DNA of 64,000 nucleotides from Pipra filicauda (lineage: Eukaryota > Chordata > Aves > Passeriformes > Pipridae). The position numbers and the translations under genes are program-made. Location of the stretch: positions 62,001-126,000 of the forward strand of contig NW_024104351.1 in assembly GCF_003945595.2 (NCBI RefSeq), read 5' to 3'. Positions 1-13,039 of the stretch are shown one piece after another. Each line of letters opens with the position of its first letter. Positions within the stretch are counted from its first letter, which is position 1. Under the pieces are notes generated by a model. That model was not told the DNA's origin. It made no database searches and saw nothing but the letters and a program-made list of their open reading frames with translations.

Positions 1-3000
1 TAATAGAATAATAGTCTAGACATATAGATATAAACACAGAATTGTAATTAAATCTATTTTATTAGAACTTCAGACATCTGCATTCTTAAAGTTAACTCTA
101 TATTTGGACTTCAGTAAATTTCTTGCATTTTCCTCTGTTTTTCTTGTCCATTTATGTGCTTTTCCCCCCCTCTTAATAATATGCATTGAACATGAAATGC
201 AGAAGTTTTCAACATGGATCTTCTCTGTCAAATTATGTAAAACAGTGTTATTTACAAATCATATAGAGACTAAATGATCAAATATTCTATTTGAAATGAC
301 ATAATATTTTAAAGTATTCCTGCCCCTTTTTTAATATTTATAAAGATAATAATATTTCACAATCATTCTTTAAAAAATCCTTTTCATAATATCTATTTGT
401 CTTATTCAGACTCCTTTTCCATCTCCCAGATTTAAATGGGTTCCTAGTCAGATCACTTTGTAACCAAAGACTTAACCTTTGTTGCATCACTAGTTTGGGT
501 AGCATTTGGTAGAGAAGTTGGCATACCCTAATCACCATATCCTATTGAAAAAAACAGACAGGTTTGAAGCTGATTTTTTTTGTTTAAACAGCATACAAAC
601 GTCTTTCCTTTTAGAGAGCTTTTTTTTTCCTCTTGAAAATCATATTGGTATTATTCTTTTTTTCCCAGCTGTCTGCTTTCTTTGGGTGTTATTTTACAGC
701 GTGGATTTATTTTCATTGCTTCACCATATGTTTTGTTTCTTCTTTTTCTGTGACTATACACTTATTTATGCTTCTCCTTTCTGAAACCCTTTCACCTCTA
801 TCGTCCCCTGAGACTGGCTGGTAAGTAAAAAGCAGTTTATTGACAGTACATGTGATACCTTTTGACTCCCTTGCTTCTTAGGTTTCAGTCTAGTTTTTAG
901 GGTGCAAACCCACCTTAAAATTCTTTCGGATTATCCATTTTCTATTTTTCTACTTGTTGTAGTTACTGTATGTTCAGGTTAGGTGAATAAGAACTGCAGC
1001 TCTAGATTTGTAGAAGCAGTAACCAGTTGCTAATAATAGTGATCCAATAAGTTTACATACACACACAAACATACACAGACACAAAATTTACCCCACACCC
1101 CTGTTTTTTTCCTGAATGTTTTTTATTTAAAGATAAAAACAATTAACAATGCTTGGCATGCCTAGATTCCCAGACCTCTCTTTATCTTTATTGTTCACAT
1201 GGAACTTAATATCTACAGGGCTCTGACAGCTCTAGAACCTGGATGGTATAATAATGAAAAAAAATATAACAAAAAAATCAGTTTTATTTCAGAAAGAATT
1301 TTTAACTAGATATATATTCCATTTCAGTGTTCCTCTTTCCCAGATGACATTTCAAATATTTGTTAGACCTTTGACATACCATTTCCACATGCTGAATAAA
1401 AAGATGCTCAGGTTGGAGGAGACTAGCTGTGAAAATCCCAAAGCAAATTACTTGCATCATTTTTCAGCAAGTCTTGCTCAAGATGTCCTTCACTTCACTT
1501 GTTTTTTGTTTTGATTGTTTGTTTGTTCGTTTGGTTGGTTATTTTTTTTATTGAAGAAATCTACTAGAGAATCCTAAAGGCCATTTTGTTAATTAGTCAA
1601 ACATATAACAAACCTACAATTCACATATGGCAACTGTCTTAACTGTGACATGTATTTAGCCATATTTTATTTTATTTTTTGATAATTTAAATCTCTTTCA
1701 CAGCCTTGCTAGCTAATAACTTTCTCTGTGAGGACGTAGAGTCACTTTTTCTGTTGCACCCGACTTCTCCAGTCCAGGCCCCTCTCAATCTCATCATGTT
1801 CAGGTGTACTGCCAACTCTTCTTTCCAGGTCTCACTCTTTATAGAGAGGAAAAGACAGTGCTGAAACACTGCCTAGAGAACCTTTCTGACAGAGATAAGC
1901 ACCATCTGTTGCATTACTCCACTGGGTTTTTTTAAAAGGTTACCTCTGCTGGAGAGCTCAGAAGCTGACTAGAAAATATTGAAAGGAGTAATGATTCTGT
2001 CAGAGTCTGTCTGGTATAAGGAAGCAGTGCAAACAGAGGGCTTGCTCTTGCATATTTTATCTACCCCAGTGGTAATACCCTTTTTGACCTAATCTAATCC
2101 TGAACTCACACTAAATCACTCTATAGAGAAGATGATTTCAGGAAAAAATTCAAGATAGACTACTAAGATGTTTTATAATTTTTACGAATCATGTGCATGT
2201 TCATTATTGTAGGAGGAAAAAAAAATCACGAAAAAATATGTCACAATTTCTTGCAATTGGTAATTTAGATGTCACTAATCTACTGTGAATTCATTTGGCT
2301 GTAGTGCAAGGTCTTGACATTAATATATGAAACCATCGCTTTGGCAGGTGAATTTAATGTATCTATTTGCAGCGGTCTCATTTCCTAAAACACTTAATGG
2401 TAGTATATTATACCATCGTTCCTAAAAGTGTAGAAAAGTGACAAAAGATGCCACAAAGAGATAGTGTTCTCAGTGCATGCAAGTTTCCATTCCCTTTTGA
2501 CAGATGAGAAAGATTTTTTTAAAAAATTTTGATCATGTCTGAAGTTGTAGCTCCAATTTATTCCTATTTCTATAATTTGCTATTCTGAAATTGTTTTCTT
2601 TCATAATTTTATTCTGATTTTGTTTAGTTATTTTTTTTCACCAACGAAGTTGCTAACCACATTAGATGTTCTAGATGCAGATTTAAGTCTGTTCAGAACA
2701 CTTCAGATTCACACACTTCATCCTATTTCTATCAAAACGTGGTTATGCATATGAGAGGCTAATCTGTCCATGTTTCTATTCATGATAGACTTGAGGAAAC
2801 TCTCTTTACTGGAATGAAGATATTTCAAGCAGTGAGAAATTGGAAGCTTGTGACCCATATGCCATTCCTAATGGGTCAAAAGCCCAAATACTCTAACCAG
2901 CTGATGTGACAAGGGTAGAATGTTCACGGTCAAAAAGAATATGAACTATTTCTATGCTTCCTGTTGCTTTGGGTTGAAACTATTCCTGATTAAAGTTTTC

Positions 3001-6000
3001 CTAGTTGTGTTGCTATAAAAATAATCCTTTCGTTATTTTTATATATATTTATTAGACTGAGATTTTCTATATCTCCAACATTTGTCTTACTGTGTTCCCA
3101 GAAAATGAAACTGTAAAAGAAACAGCAACCAAATACAGTTCTCTAAAGTGTGTTTTAGGGCTTACGATAGTGAATATATATGTAGACATGCTGACACTGG
3201 TATGTCCAGGAGTTGTGAGGACAAAGTCCCTGCTGTTACAATTGATCTGTTCATATATAGCAACTCCAGCCCATGCAGGACCTCTCTAAATCCAGTATGG
3301 GGTTGCTCAGCACTTGCCTGCTTTGGTAATTTCTTTAACAATTTGATAGCTTACCTCCCAGTCTGACAGGTAAAGGGGTTTTTGTGAAATCTGTTGATCC
3401 TCACCACTGTTTAAGCAAGTTGTCATGTTTTCATATGAATTCCACGCATTCTAATTCAGATTTTTCAGCGGATATCATCAGATGTGACTGTAGCTGTGCT
3501 CTGTGATGGCATAAAATGCAGACATTTTCTGATGCAAAGCCTAAGGTTGTAGATTCCATAGCAGTCGGGAAAAAGGTCGTGACAAAAAGTTCGGGGCTGC
3601 AAATCCATTTAAAAGCTCAGCTTGAATGACCGGAATCACTGAAACTCAGCTAGTTTTTTCTCCATGGGCCCTTCATCACATATGTTACACTAATGATGGT
3701 ACTCAGCCTATGACCTGATTTAATAAAAAGATTTCTGAATCTGTAAGCATAACGACTATTCACTATTGTTGCCAAATGAGAGGCATGGAGTGTCTGGATG
3801 CCCACATAAGGTTAGTTGTGCCAGCTCTATACATTTCATTTAATATGGTGTTCCAGGAAACCATTGAAGCTTCATTGACTCAAGAACTTGCCCTTTTAAG
3901 TTTCAATGGAATGTGACAGGAATATTATTAAGTAGTCTACAGTAGCTCATTTGTGGCATTTTTTAATACAGAAATAACATCACTTAGGAATCGAATAACA
4001 TGACTTTTCGCCACCCCACTCCCTACCCCACCCCCTGTTTTCTTCTCAAACATCTTCCTGACATTTTTCTATTAAGATCTTCTCAATAGGTATAAATAAG
4101 GAATAATAGTTCAGTGACCCGGTTTTCACAGTAATTTCTGTCATGGGAGAATAAATTTCTTCTTCTTTGTTACTGAATGTTTTTATATGCATTAAAAGGG
4201 TGTTTTGATGTACAGGTTAGAAAGGGAATGCACTCAAAGGGTAAAAAGTTTGATTCTTCTAATTTAGTGTTTGTAATGCTTAAATCCCAAGACAGCAACA
4301 GTTGCTTCTTGAGGGATAAGGGAACTGAGATAAGAATATAATGTGCAAGGTTAAGTATCTGTAAACAAATAGCAAACCCAAACAAACAAACAAACCAACC
4401 TACCCTTAAACCCCAGAAACCTGGAAAACAAAAAGATTTAACTGTCGATACATCAATAGGATATCACAGAGGACAGGTGATGTTACACTGCCACTGTAAA
4501 GCTCCCATGAAAAAGGGAAATGCAGTGTGAAGATTTACCAGGCAAATATTTCTTGGTGAATGAAATCATCAATACTTTTGAAAAAGGGGGTGATGAGAGC
4601 TCACCTGAACTACTGTTTACATGACAGGTAGTAAATGTTTAAAAAAGGAGAAAGACAATGTTCATAAAGTGTGCACAATTAATTTTAGGAAGACCATTTT
4701 AGCATGCTTTCTCAAAGAGGACTGAAAAGTCATATGATGCGGCAATAGAAAAATGAGCAGAAGTGCAGTTGTTCTCTACTAACTGGGAAAAATGGTTGAA
4801 GATACAGAAGAGCTCAACACTCAAAACCAATATAGTTACAAAAATATATACTTGAAATAAATTAATTTAGCATATAAATAAACTTATGAGTATTAATCTT
4901 CAGAGGGTTTTAGAAGAAGCTTGACCAGTTTTCAAATAATACTTGTTTATTGCACAAAAGATTTTATTTGGAACTTTTTCATGCAAATAGAGGGGATAAT
5001 ATCTGATGATCTGCAAATTACTTTTCTCCTGTGTCTCTAATAAGACACTAGGAGTTCATATAGAGGAGGTACTAGAAGTATAGTGGAGTTGTAGAATTCT
5101 CACACCTTTTCAAAAGAGGCAATTACATTTCATAACTGTGAAATTTCTACTTTTTTTTTTAAGGTCCCTAAATGTTCTCAGAAATGTCAGTATCAAACAT
5201 GAAAATGTAATGGCATGCATAGTTTACTAAACATTGAGATTAGTACAATTTTATAAGCAGTCATTCTAGTCTATGTAAGAAACATTCAAATTAAATTCTG
5301 ATGAGAAGTCTTTTCAATTACTTTTATTTCTGTTCCAGTATTAATTCCAGCAGTTTACCTGGAACTTCCTGTACCTACTCTGTGATGTTCCTTCAGAGCT
5401 CATACAGCTCTTCCCATATCACTCAGAAGATCTGTGCTTGGGAGGGCAGGTCTCACAACTGCAGAGGTAATAATACTTGACCAGATGTTTAGCCAACTTT
5501 TATGAAGTTCCATAAAGTCTTGGTAAAGAATTAGTCCCCAGATCTCCTGCTCTATTCAATAGCCAGTAATTTCAAAATGCTTCTCAAAGGGGGTAGCTCT
5601 TACTTCATACTTTTTTTTGTGTAAAGGCAGTAGGAACACAAGAAAGGAGCTTGTTCAACATCACACAGCACTGTCTTCCTGCATTTTGCAAAGATAAATT
5701 AGAGGCAAGCATTTTGCCTGAGCCTAGAGATGTTTTTCTATCTTGTAAGATAATAAAATTTATATTAATGAAATAAGAAGGAATTGAGATACCTACTGTG
5801 ACCTCATGCTTACACGACATTTCAGTGTCCTTTGAAGTACTTGTCAAAGGAGCCTTGAGAAAATAATATGAACTGAATGACCACTCAGGATTTCTTCAAA
5901 TACACCTTAGGACAACAGTATAATATTTATTGCACACTATAAATAGTAATGTATGTTAATCAAGAAGGAGTATTTTGAAGTTTCAAATTAAATATTCTGC

Positions 6001-8551
6001 CTGATATGATACTGGGGGATTTTATTTTTCTGAAGAACTGAAGAAAAACATTCTTTACATTTCAGAATGGAAATAAATTAAAAAATAGGTGCTTCTTAAA
6101 CTATAGAAATCCAATTCTTCTCTAAACTCACATTTTAGTTATAGAATTGTATTCTATATTTTTCCAATAGAAGACAATATATTTAACATCATTCAGGAGA
6201 AACATTTAAATAACCTAACTAAAAAATATATCAAGTAATTATTGCCAAAGCTGCTTACAAGGTTGAGAATTAGAGAGAGGTTATGAAACATTAGTAACCT
6301 TACAGAAATCAGGAAAATGGCCAGATATATTTCTGTCTAGGTTGTCTTTTCATAACAACAATAACAAAAATAAATTGACCTTGATAGAAAGTAAACATTA
6401 AAAATATTAACACACTTCACTGTGTTCTGAGTAAAGAAGAAACATTGCTGTTTCTCCCACTACCATTTTTTATTTTGTTTTACTGCATTTTATAATAGAG
6501 TGTTAAAAAGGAGAGCCTTTTATATTGTAAGAGAAGGCTATGGTTTATATCTGACTTTTTCTGCTATTAAGATCTAATCTATCTCTCATTCAGTCGATTG
6601 TATTTGATAAGAAGCTTCTTAGACTTGAACTTTGTTATGTGGTGACAGATAACTCTGCTTGTTTGTGCAATTTCCTTCTTTGCAGAAGCTTTGCTATGAA
6701 ATGTCTCAGTTTTAATCACCAGCATTATATATGATTTTTGTACCACATAGGCTTAAAAAAAGGGGAAAAACCTCCAGCAACAGCCAAACCTTTGAAAAGA
6801 CAGAGGATGAAAGGAAAAATAACTTTATATCATCACCTTGAAATGGTAGCAAATATTATTTCTTGCAGAGACAGAAAAATAGCAATTTGTTGGAAGCGGG
6901 AATATATGGGAAATAAAATATCTACTTTTCCCATTTCTTGACTTGTGCTCCCATGGCAGTTGAGGAGATATATCATGCACACAATATATTAGGCACATTT
7001 TAAGCATCATGAAGTAACACATCTGAAAATACTACCATTTTTGTGGAAAATAGTTCTGGATCCATGCAGCAAAACAATTCATTACTGTTGGTGAACTTAG
7101 TTCTAAAGAACGCAGACATGTTCGGGTTTGTGGAGTTCTTTGTTTGGAGTTCTTTTTTTAGAGTTAAGTATCCCAAAGTCACAAAAGGACTTTGCAGGGA
7201 TTCTACCCCAAATCCAGATGGCTCATTCTCATTCCTCCAGTGGATCTCAGCCTTGCTTTGATCAGGTCATTCAGCAGTGGCAGTAATCTCTGTGCCCATT
7301 CAATTTTTTTCTGAGTTTGCTGGCAATATCATCACAGACACTGGCTGTAATCATACTTTTTTCCCTTCTACTTTGCCAAACAGAAAAAGAGTTTGTGTAC
7401 TTTCAGTTTGTGTAGATTTAAAGAATGCTACAACCTAGGAAAACCAGTTTGCATCCCTCCTCTTTTGTCATGAGTGGCTAAAGAGAGCCATAGAGGAAAG
7501 ATTTTATGCAGGAAAAACTACAAAATTGTTCTGTTACTGGTTTTGCTTTAAAAGACAGCTTACTTGATGTTCAATATAATTTTTTTTTAAGGATGGCTTT
7601 AAAACACTGCTATATTTTAAAAGAAAGGACTACTATTGGAAATGTTTCACTCTTGTTTTGGACACAACTGGAGAGATAATCCATTTATTCTCTTCAAGAG
7701 CTTAAATTCTTACAGTGTGAAAGTCACTCCCCTGATTTATGAAGAGGTGCAATATTCATACATAATACAAAAAACCTCTATTTTTCTATCAAAATATGTT
7801 TATAGGGAATGGTTTGCTGTTGTGAAATTATTCAACAATTCTTTCTCTACTAAGACTTTGAGGAGGCTTAGCTGAGTGCTGTTTTAATTTTACATACAGG
7901 TCGAGAAAGAGACAGTAGAGCTCAAAGGGATGTCAAAGTACATGGAGGCAGCAGGCTGTTGCATTGGGAGGCCAGTCAGTCTGTACTTTCCTCAGAGAAG
8001 CCGTAGGGTCCCAAGGCAGTTTCTGAAACAACCTTCCACGTTTAACTTACAGATAAATTTCCTATCTCAAAGAGAGAAGTTTCTCTACAGAGAAATATAC
8101 TATTCCTAGCCTTGTTGCTCAGTTGGTTTTCATTTGTTTCTTTCTTTTATTCTCAATGTATAAAATTAAAATTAATAGTTTTCCATGTGATAAGAAGAAC
8201 TAAGGTCATTATTTGAGGTCTTAGAAGTGGTCTAATGGGCTTAAGTGGTTTAGGGTTGCAAATAAGACTGGTTTCTAGAAGCCACTAAAGTGGGGCAGGG
8301 AGTGAAATGTGGACACTGTTCCTGGTGTCTACTTACCTTCTAAGTACTACAGAGCTTTATGTTTGATCAAAGGCAATAGCAACTCTTCATCTTTTACTTG
8401 CCAGCTGATGGTGTAGGATAGCACATATAAGTAATATGATGCAGTTCTGAAACAGATTTAGCAATGTAGACTTCCTATTTGATGACCATAGTGCTAGAAA
8501 AGTGTTCATTCATTGTGTCTGTATAGCACCTGGCACCTGTTGGTGGATTTT

Positions 8552-8553
<2 letters not shown>
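1..8553. other. AT-rich unique DNA, no gene seen
   Basis: I see no recognisable exon, RNA gene or transposon core here. Open frames are short (at most 92 codons), rich in Phe, Leu, Ser and Lys as expected from AT-rich chance frames, and overlap one another on both strands. Small simple-sequence patches occur, for example a CA-rich stretch near 1051-1085 and an AAAC-type run near 4380-4396. A slightly GC-richer patch at about 7890-8040 could be an old repeat, but I could not assign it. Confidence 0.6.

Positions 8554-8599
<46 letters not shown>
8554..8599. repeat. 46-base T homopolymer
   Basis: There is an uninterrupted run of T from 8554 to 8599, followed by three A and another T-rich stretch. 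On the minus strand it would look like a poly(A) tail, which raises the question of a retrocopy. No AATAAA signal lies within about 30 bases upstream on that strand, I see no coding match beyond it, and I found no target duplication. It is therefore called a simple repeat. The exact length is uncertain because long homopolymers are error-prone in sequencing and assembly. Confidence 0.9.
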
Positions 8600-8608
<9 letters not shown>

Positions 8609-10689
8609 TGGGGATGAGTCAACAACTTTTAACAAAATAAATACACAAATATCCACACATTTTACATTAAATGACTTTATCTAGGACCTAGTTTATCTCA
8701 TATATTCCAAGCTGGTTCAGGATATACCCAATGCATGCAAAGGTATCTTAGTCACTAAACATGAATATAAGAGCACATTGGCTCTTATGTATATCCAAAT
8801 AGAAGAATTACTCTGATAAGACCAGATTTGACACTGATTTGACATTGACTGCATGTTGATCACAAACTTATTTACAGAAAGCTGCAATAGTATGAACTTT
8901 CACAACGCAATAGTGAATTAAACCTGATCTAAGACTTTGGCTATAGAAAAAGTAGAAAGATACAGGTCCACATAATTTCATGTGAAGAGATATGAAAAGG
9001 ATCTTGGGTAATTCCTATTTTTATCACAAAATTTTCCCAGGTATTGAAATAATAACTGCCATTGTCATGTCTAGGTGCTTATTAAGGAAATGAAAGAATT
9101 TTATAACTCCCATAAATTGGTTTGAAAATATCTACTGCCATAGACAACGATAGACATGAAGCTGTGTGAGATATCACTTCTAGGACCCTTTTCATTTTTC
9201 AGACATGGGGCATTAATTGGAACTTAAGATACAATGACTCTCTGTTCAAGCCGCTTAGACAAATTTCTGTAGTGAATGCATTATTTTGATGACATATAGG
9301 AGAGTAATTTGTTAATCTGCTGGCAAATACCTGATAAGTTTCTAAAAGGTAGCATGACATGGCATTTCTGCACATATGGTCTAAAATCTGACGAGAATCA
9401 TGTCCGTTTCCAGCTTGAATAACCTTTCTGATCTGAGATAGTGTCATTCTGAAGCCTGAATAAGAAGTGTAAGATCCTTCACAATACAACTTCTGCTGAA
9501 ATTTAGTACACATGGTCATTTTATACTCATGGATTTGAACATGATTCACCCTTTCTGCCACAGTGCAACCATCATGTCTTGAAATACGCTGATTATCATT
9601 TTATTGTATTTTCTGATATTACCTCCAAGGCATAAAAGCTCTCCAAAACCAGACAGGTGGGGTGAAGAACACAAGAAGGCAAGAACAAAAGTTCCTAAAA
9701 TGTTTCTATCTGGTCCTTTATGTAAGACTCTCTGTAGAAGGAGCATTCTTCAAGGTAAAAAACTCAGTGACTCAGGCACTGCTCTGACATTTTGTTTGTT
9801 TGTTTGTTTCTGTTTTGGTCTGATTTTTTAATATATTTTTTGGTTTCTGGATTACCAAGACACTTGTAGTAAACACCAGATTATCATCTGCTATGAATAT
9901 TCTTTTCTGCTGTAAAATTTTCTTTTTTTTGCTACCTTTCTAGTATTATATCTGTTGTATCATGCCCCACAAAACTTTCCTCTAAACACTGAATAATTCG
10001 GAAAAAGTTATAAGAAATAAAATTTTTTGGCATGAAATATTTGGTTTCTCTAGCAGGAATGAAATTTAGTGGACAATCTTTGCAGACAGCAGAGATAATT
10101 ATTCTGCTTCTTTGGTCATTCTCCTAATATCCCCATAAGGTGATGTTGGCAAATGTGAAGAAATGGAATTGGGAAACAAAACACAACCATGTACCTCTTG
10201 AGCCTCCTCAGAAATATCAGATGAAAAAGACTTGAGTGATCACCAAAGGATATCCAGTGATTGTTTCCATCACTAAATTACTCAAAAGTCATTTTCAGCA
10301 TAGCCATGGGGACTCCATAACACCTTTCTTCTGCCCTCTAGATCAAGGGATCATAAGGCATGTTTGGGAGCTAAACATAAAGCCTTAAAGGAGAGAAAAT
10401 ACTCTCAGAAATCAGGATGTAATTTATAGCTGAAAGATTGAGAGACAAATCTTTGTTTCAGTGGATTCAGTGGATAAACAGCTGGTTGCAGGTTTGTGCC
10501 AACTAAGACCATAAAACAGACTACTGCTTTGGAAACACAATTATAAACTGATAAGGTGCTTTAAGATACCAAAATAAATTGAATTCTTTCATGTTCAACA
10601 CTGGAAGATTTGATATTTTTTGTATCTATGCATCTATCTCAAAGGGGAAAAAGTTCTAACACAGGGGCTAGTAAGGCTTATTGGTAGAG
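8600..10689. other. AT-rich unique DNA, no gene seen
   Basis: This stretch lies between the T homopolymer and the first CR1. It contains a 120-codon open frame on the minus strand (9561 to 9199) whose translation is Cys- and Met-rich but shows no domain I recognise. Frames of this length are expected a few times by chance in 64 kb. A short TTTG microsatellite lies at about 9791-9809. Nothing else stands out. Confidence 0.55.
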
Positions 10690-10849
10690 CTTTAAACTAG
10701 CTTGAAAGGCAAAACGAGGCACACCAGTAATGAGTGATGGGATGGTGTGCCAAAACTTGAGGAAATGAGCATTTATGGGCTCCCTCAAACTTCCTCAAGA
10801 GATGTTGGATACAATATATGACACCCGAAAGTGTTTCGACACCAATGCA

Positions 10850-12892
10850 GGCAGCATGAAGAACAAAAAAGAGAAGCTCGAAGCTTTGGCCCATTCCCAG
10901 AGATTTGACATCATTGGCATCGGTGGAACCTAGTGGGATGAGACCTGTGACTGGAGTGCCCTCTTGGATGATTACAGCCTCTTCAGGAGGGACAGGCAGA
11001 GCAGAAGAGGTGGAGGGGTGGCACTGTACGTAATAGAACAGTTAGAATGTATAGAGCTCACAGTTGGCACTGGCACCGTTAAGAGCCTCTGGGTAAGAAT
11101 CAAGGGGTAAACAAATAATGCAGGTGTCATTGTGGGAGTCTGCCATAGACCTCCCAGCCAGGATGATGAGACCAACAAATTATTCTTTAAGGAACTAAGG
11201 GAGACTTCCAAATCAACTGCCTTTGTCCTTATGGGGAACTTCAACTTGCCAGAAACTAACTGAGAACATCACACAGCTGGTACAACCCAGGCCAGAAGAT
11301 TCCTAAAAACGTGGATGACAAATTTATGACACAAGTCCTAAGGGAGCAGACTCGGAAAAATGCCCTCCTTGATCTGCTGCTTGTCAACCAGAGTGGATCT
11401 TGTGAGTGAAGTGGAAATTGGTGGCTGGCTGGGCCACAGCAACCATGAAATGATTGAGTTTAAAATCTCTGTTGACAGGAGGAAAAGTGCCAGCAAAACC
11501 TCAACTCTGGACATGAGGAGAGCAAAAGTCCATCAGCTCAGGGAATTAATAAGTAGGGTCCCCTGGGAAAATGTTTTTTGCCAGTGTTGGGGTCCATCAG
11601 TGCTGGTCAGTTTTGAAAGATCACCTCCTAAGGACACAGGAACAGGCAATTCCCAAATGTTGGAAGTGAAGCAGGCAAGGCAAAAGGCTGGCTTTGCTGA
11701 GCAGGGTTCTTCTCTTGGACATAGGGCAAAAAAGGAAGGTGTATGCCCAGTGGAAGCAAGGTCAAGTGAAATGGCAAGAATTCAGAGATGCTGCTTGCCA
11801 CCGTAGGAGAAAATCCACGTGGCCAAAGCTCAACTAGATTAGAAGCTGGTCAGAAACTTGGGGGACAATGAAAAGAGTTTTTTCAAATATATTAGTGGCA
11901 ACAGGCAGCATAGAAATAGCATTGTCCCATTACAGGATGAGGATGGTCACCTCACAAACAGGGACAGAGACAAGGCAGAGGTGTTTAATGCTTTCTTTTC
12001 CTCTGTCTTCAACACAGATGATGGACCAAGGGAGTCTTAGTGCCCTGAGCTGGAGGACCATGACCACGAGAATGATCAGCTCCCAGCTGACCCTGAAATT
12101 GTGTGGGATGTGCTGCTCCAGCTGGATCCCTACAAATCTATGCGGCCTGATGGGATTCATCTCAGAATCCTCAAAGAGCTGGCTGATGTCACTGCAAAAT
12201 CTCTCTTGCTGATTGTTAAGCGGTCTTGGGAATCCAGAGAGGTCCCAGCTGACTGGAGGTTGGCAAATGTTGTCCTGATTGTCAATAGGGGCAAGAAGGA
12301 GGACCCCAGAAACTACAGGCCTGTCAGTCTCACTTCAGTGCCTGATAAAGTTACGGAGAAGATTATTCTGGAAAGTATTGAAAAACACCTGAAAGACAAT
12401 GCCATTGTTGGTCACAGCCAGGACAGCTTCATGAGAGGAAAGTCCTGCTTATCAAACCTGATTTCCTTTTATGACAAGGTAACCCACCTAGCTGATCAAG
12501 GGAAGCCAGGTGATGTGGTCTTTTTGGATTTCAGTAAAGCTTTTAATACAGTCTCTCACAGGATTCTCCTGTACAAAATGCGCAGCACACAGCTGGATCA
12601 ACACATCACATGGTGGGTGAGCAATTGGCTTACGAATCAAGCACAGAGGGTAATAGCAAATGGTGACCTGTCACTAGTGGGGTTCCACAGGGCTCCGTCT
12701 TAAGCTGTGCTCTTCAACATCTTTATAAATGACTTGGACGCAGGACTGGAAGGGATACTAAGGAAGTTTGCAGGTGACACAAAACTGGGAGGAGCTGTTG
12801 ACTCCCTCAAAGGCAAGGAGGCCCTGCAGAGAGACCCTAACAAATCAGAGGATCGGGCAATCACCAACCATATGAAGTTCAGCAAGGGATAG
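10850..12892 (+). pseudogene. CR1 ORF2 remnant: endonuclease plus reverse transcriptase
   Basis: Most of the ORF2 codons remain in one reading frame (the frame of 11360, 11858, 12101 and 12707), interrupted by TAG at 10931, 11804 and 12038. The first stop falls where the endonuclease normally has the first Trp of an ETWW motif. Endonuclease landmarks follow in order: RRGGGVALYV near 10998, a CHRPP block near 11142, GNFN at 11234 where GDFN is expected, and LGHSNHEM at 11429 where an SDH triad is normal. Two catalytic Asp residues thus read Asn. The reverse transcriptase domain has PDGIH near 12146, NYRPVSL near 12311, and motif A FLDFSKAF at about 12521-12544. Motif C is FAGD near 12768 instead of FADD. 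A pair of frameshifts flanks the GVPQGS-type motif near 12680-12703. In life the protein nicks DNA and primes reverse transcription at the target; this copy cannot. Confidence 0.92.
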
Positions 12893-12897
12893 TGCCG

Positions 12898-12957
12898 GAT
12901 TTTGCACCTGGGTGTGATTTTGCACCTGCCAGATTTTGAAGTTGGGTGATTTTGCAC
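12898..12957 (+). repeat. Threefold GATTTTGCAC repeat inside the CR1
   Basis: The 10-mer GATTTTGCAC occurs at 12898, 12916 and 12948, in the place where CR1 ORF2 normally has a single codon run for a 'VLHLG'-type motif. The first two copies continue identically into CTG, and a partial fourth unit (GATTTTGAAG) lies between the second and third. This looks like local slippage duplication after the element died, and it disrupts the reading frame. Confidence 0.8.
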
Positions 12958-13039
12958 ATGGAAGGGGCTACTCTGGGTGTTCATTATAGACTGGGGAATG
13001 ACATGTTGGAAAGCAGTGTCACGGAAAGGGACCTAGGGG

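Noticed and set aside
7885..8040. A GC-richer patch that might be an old repeat
   Set aside because: I could not match it to any CR1, LTR or SINE block, and base composition alone is not enough.
9199..9561. 120-codon minus-strand open frame, with a second frame of 66 codons just upstream
   Set aside because: The Cys/Met-rich composition caught the eye, but I recognise no family and there is no splice or promoter context. A frame of this length is expected by chance a few times here.
8554..9600. A processed retrocopy on the minus strand with the T run as its tail
   Set aside because: There is no polyadenylation signal close to the run, no coding match and no target duplication.
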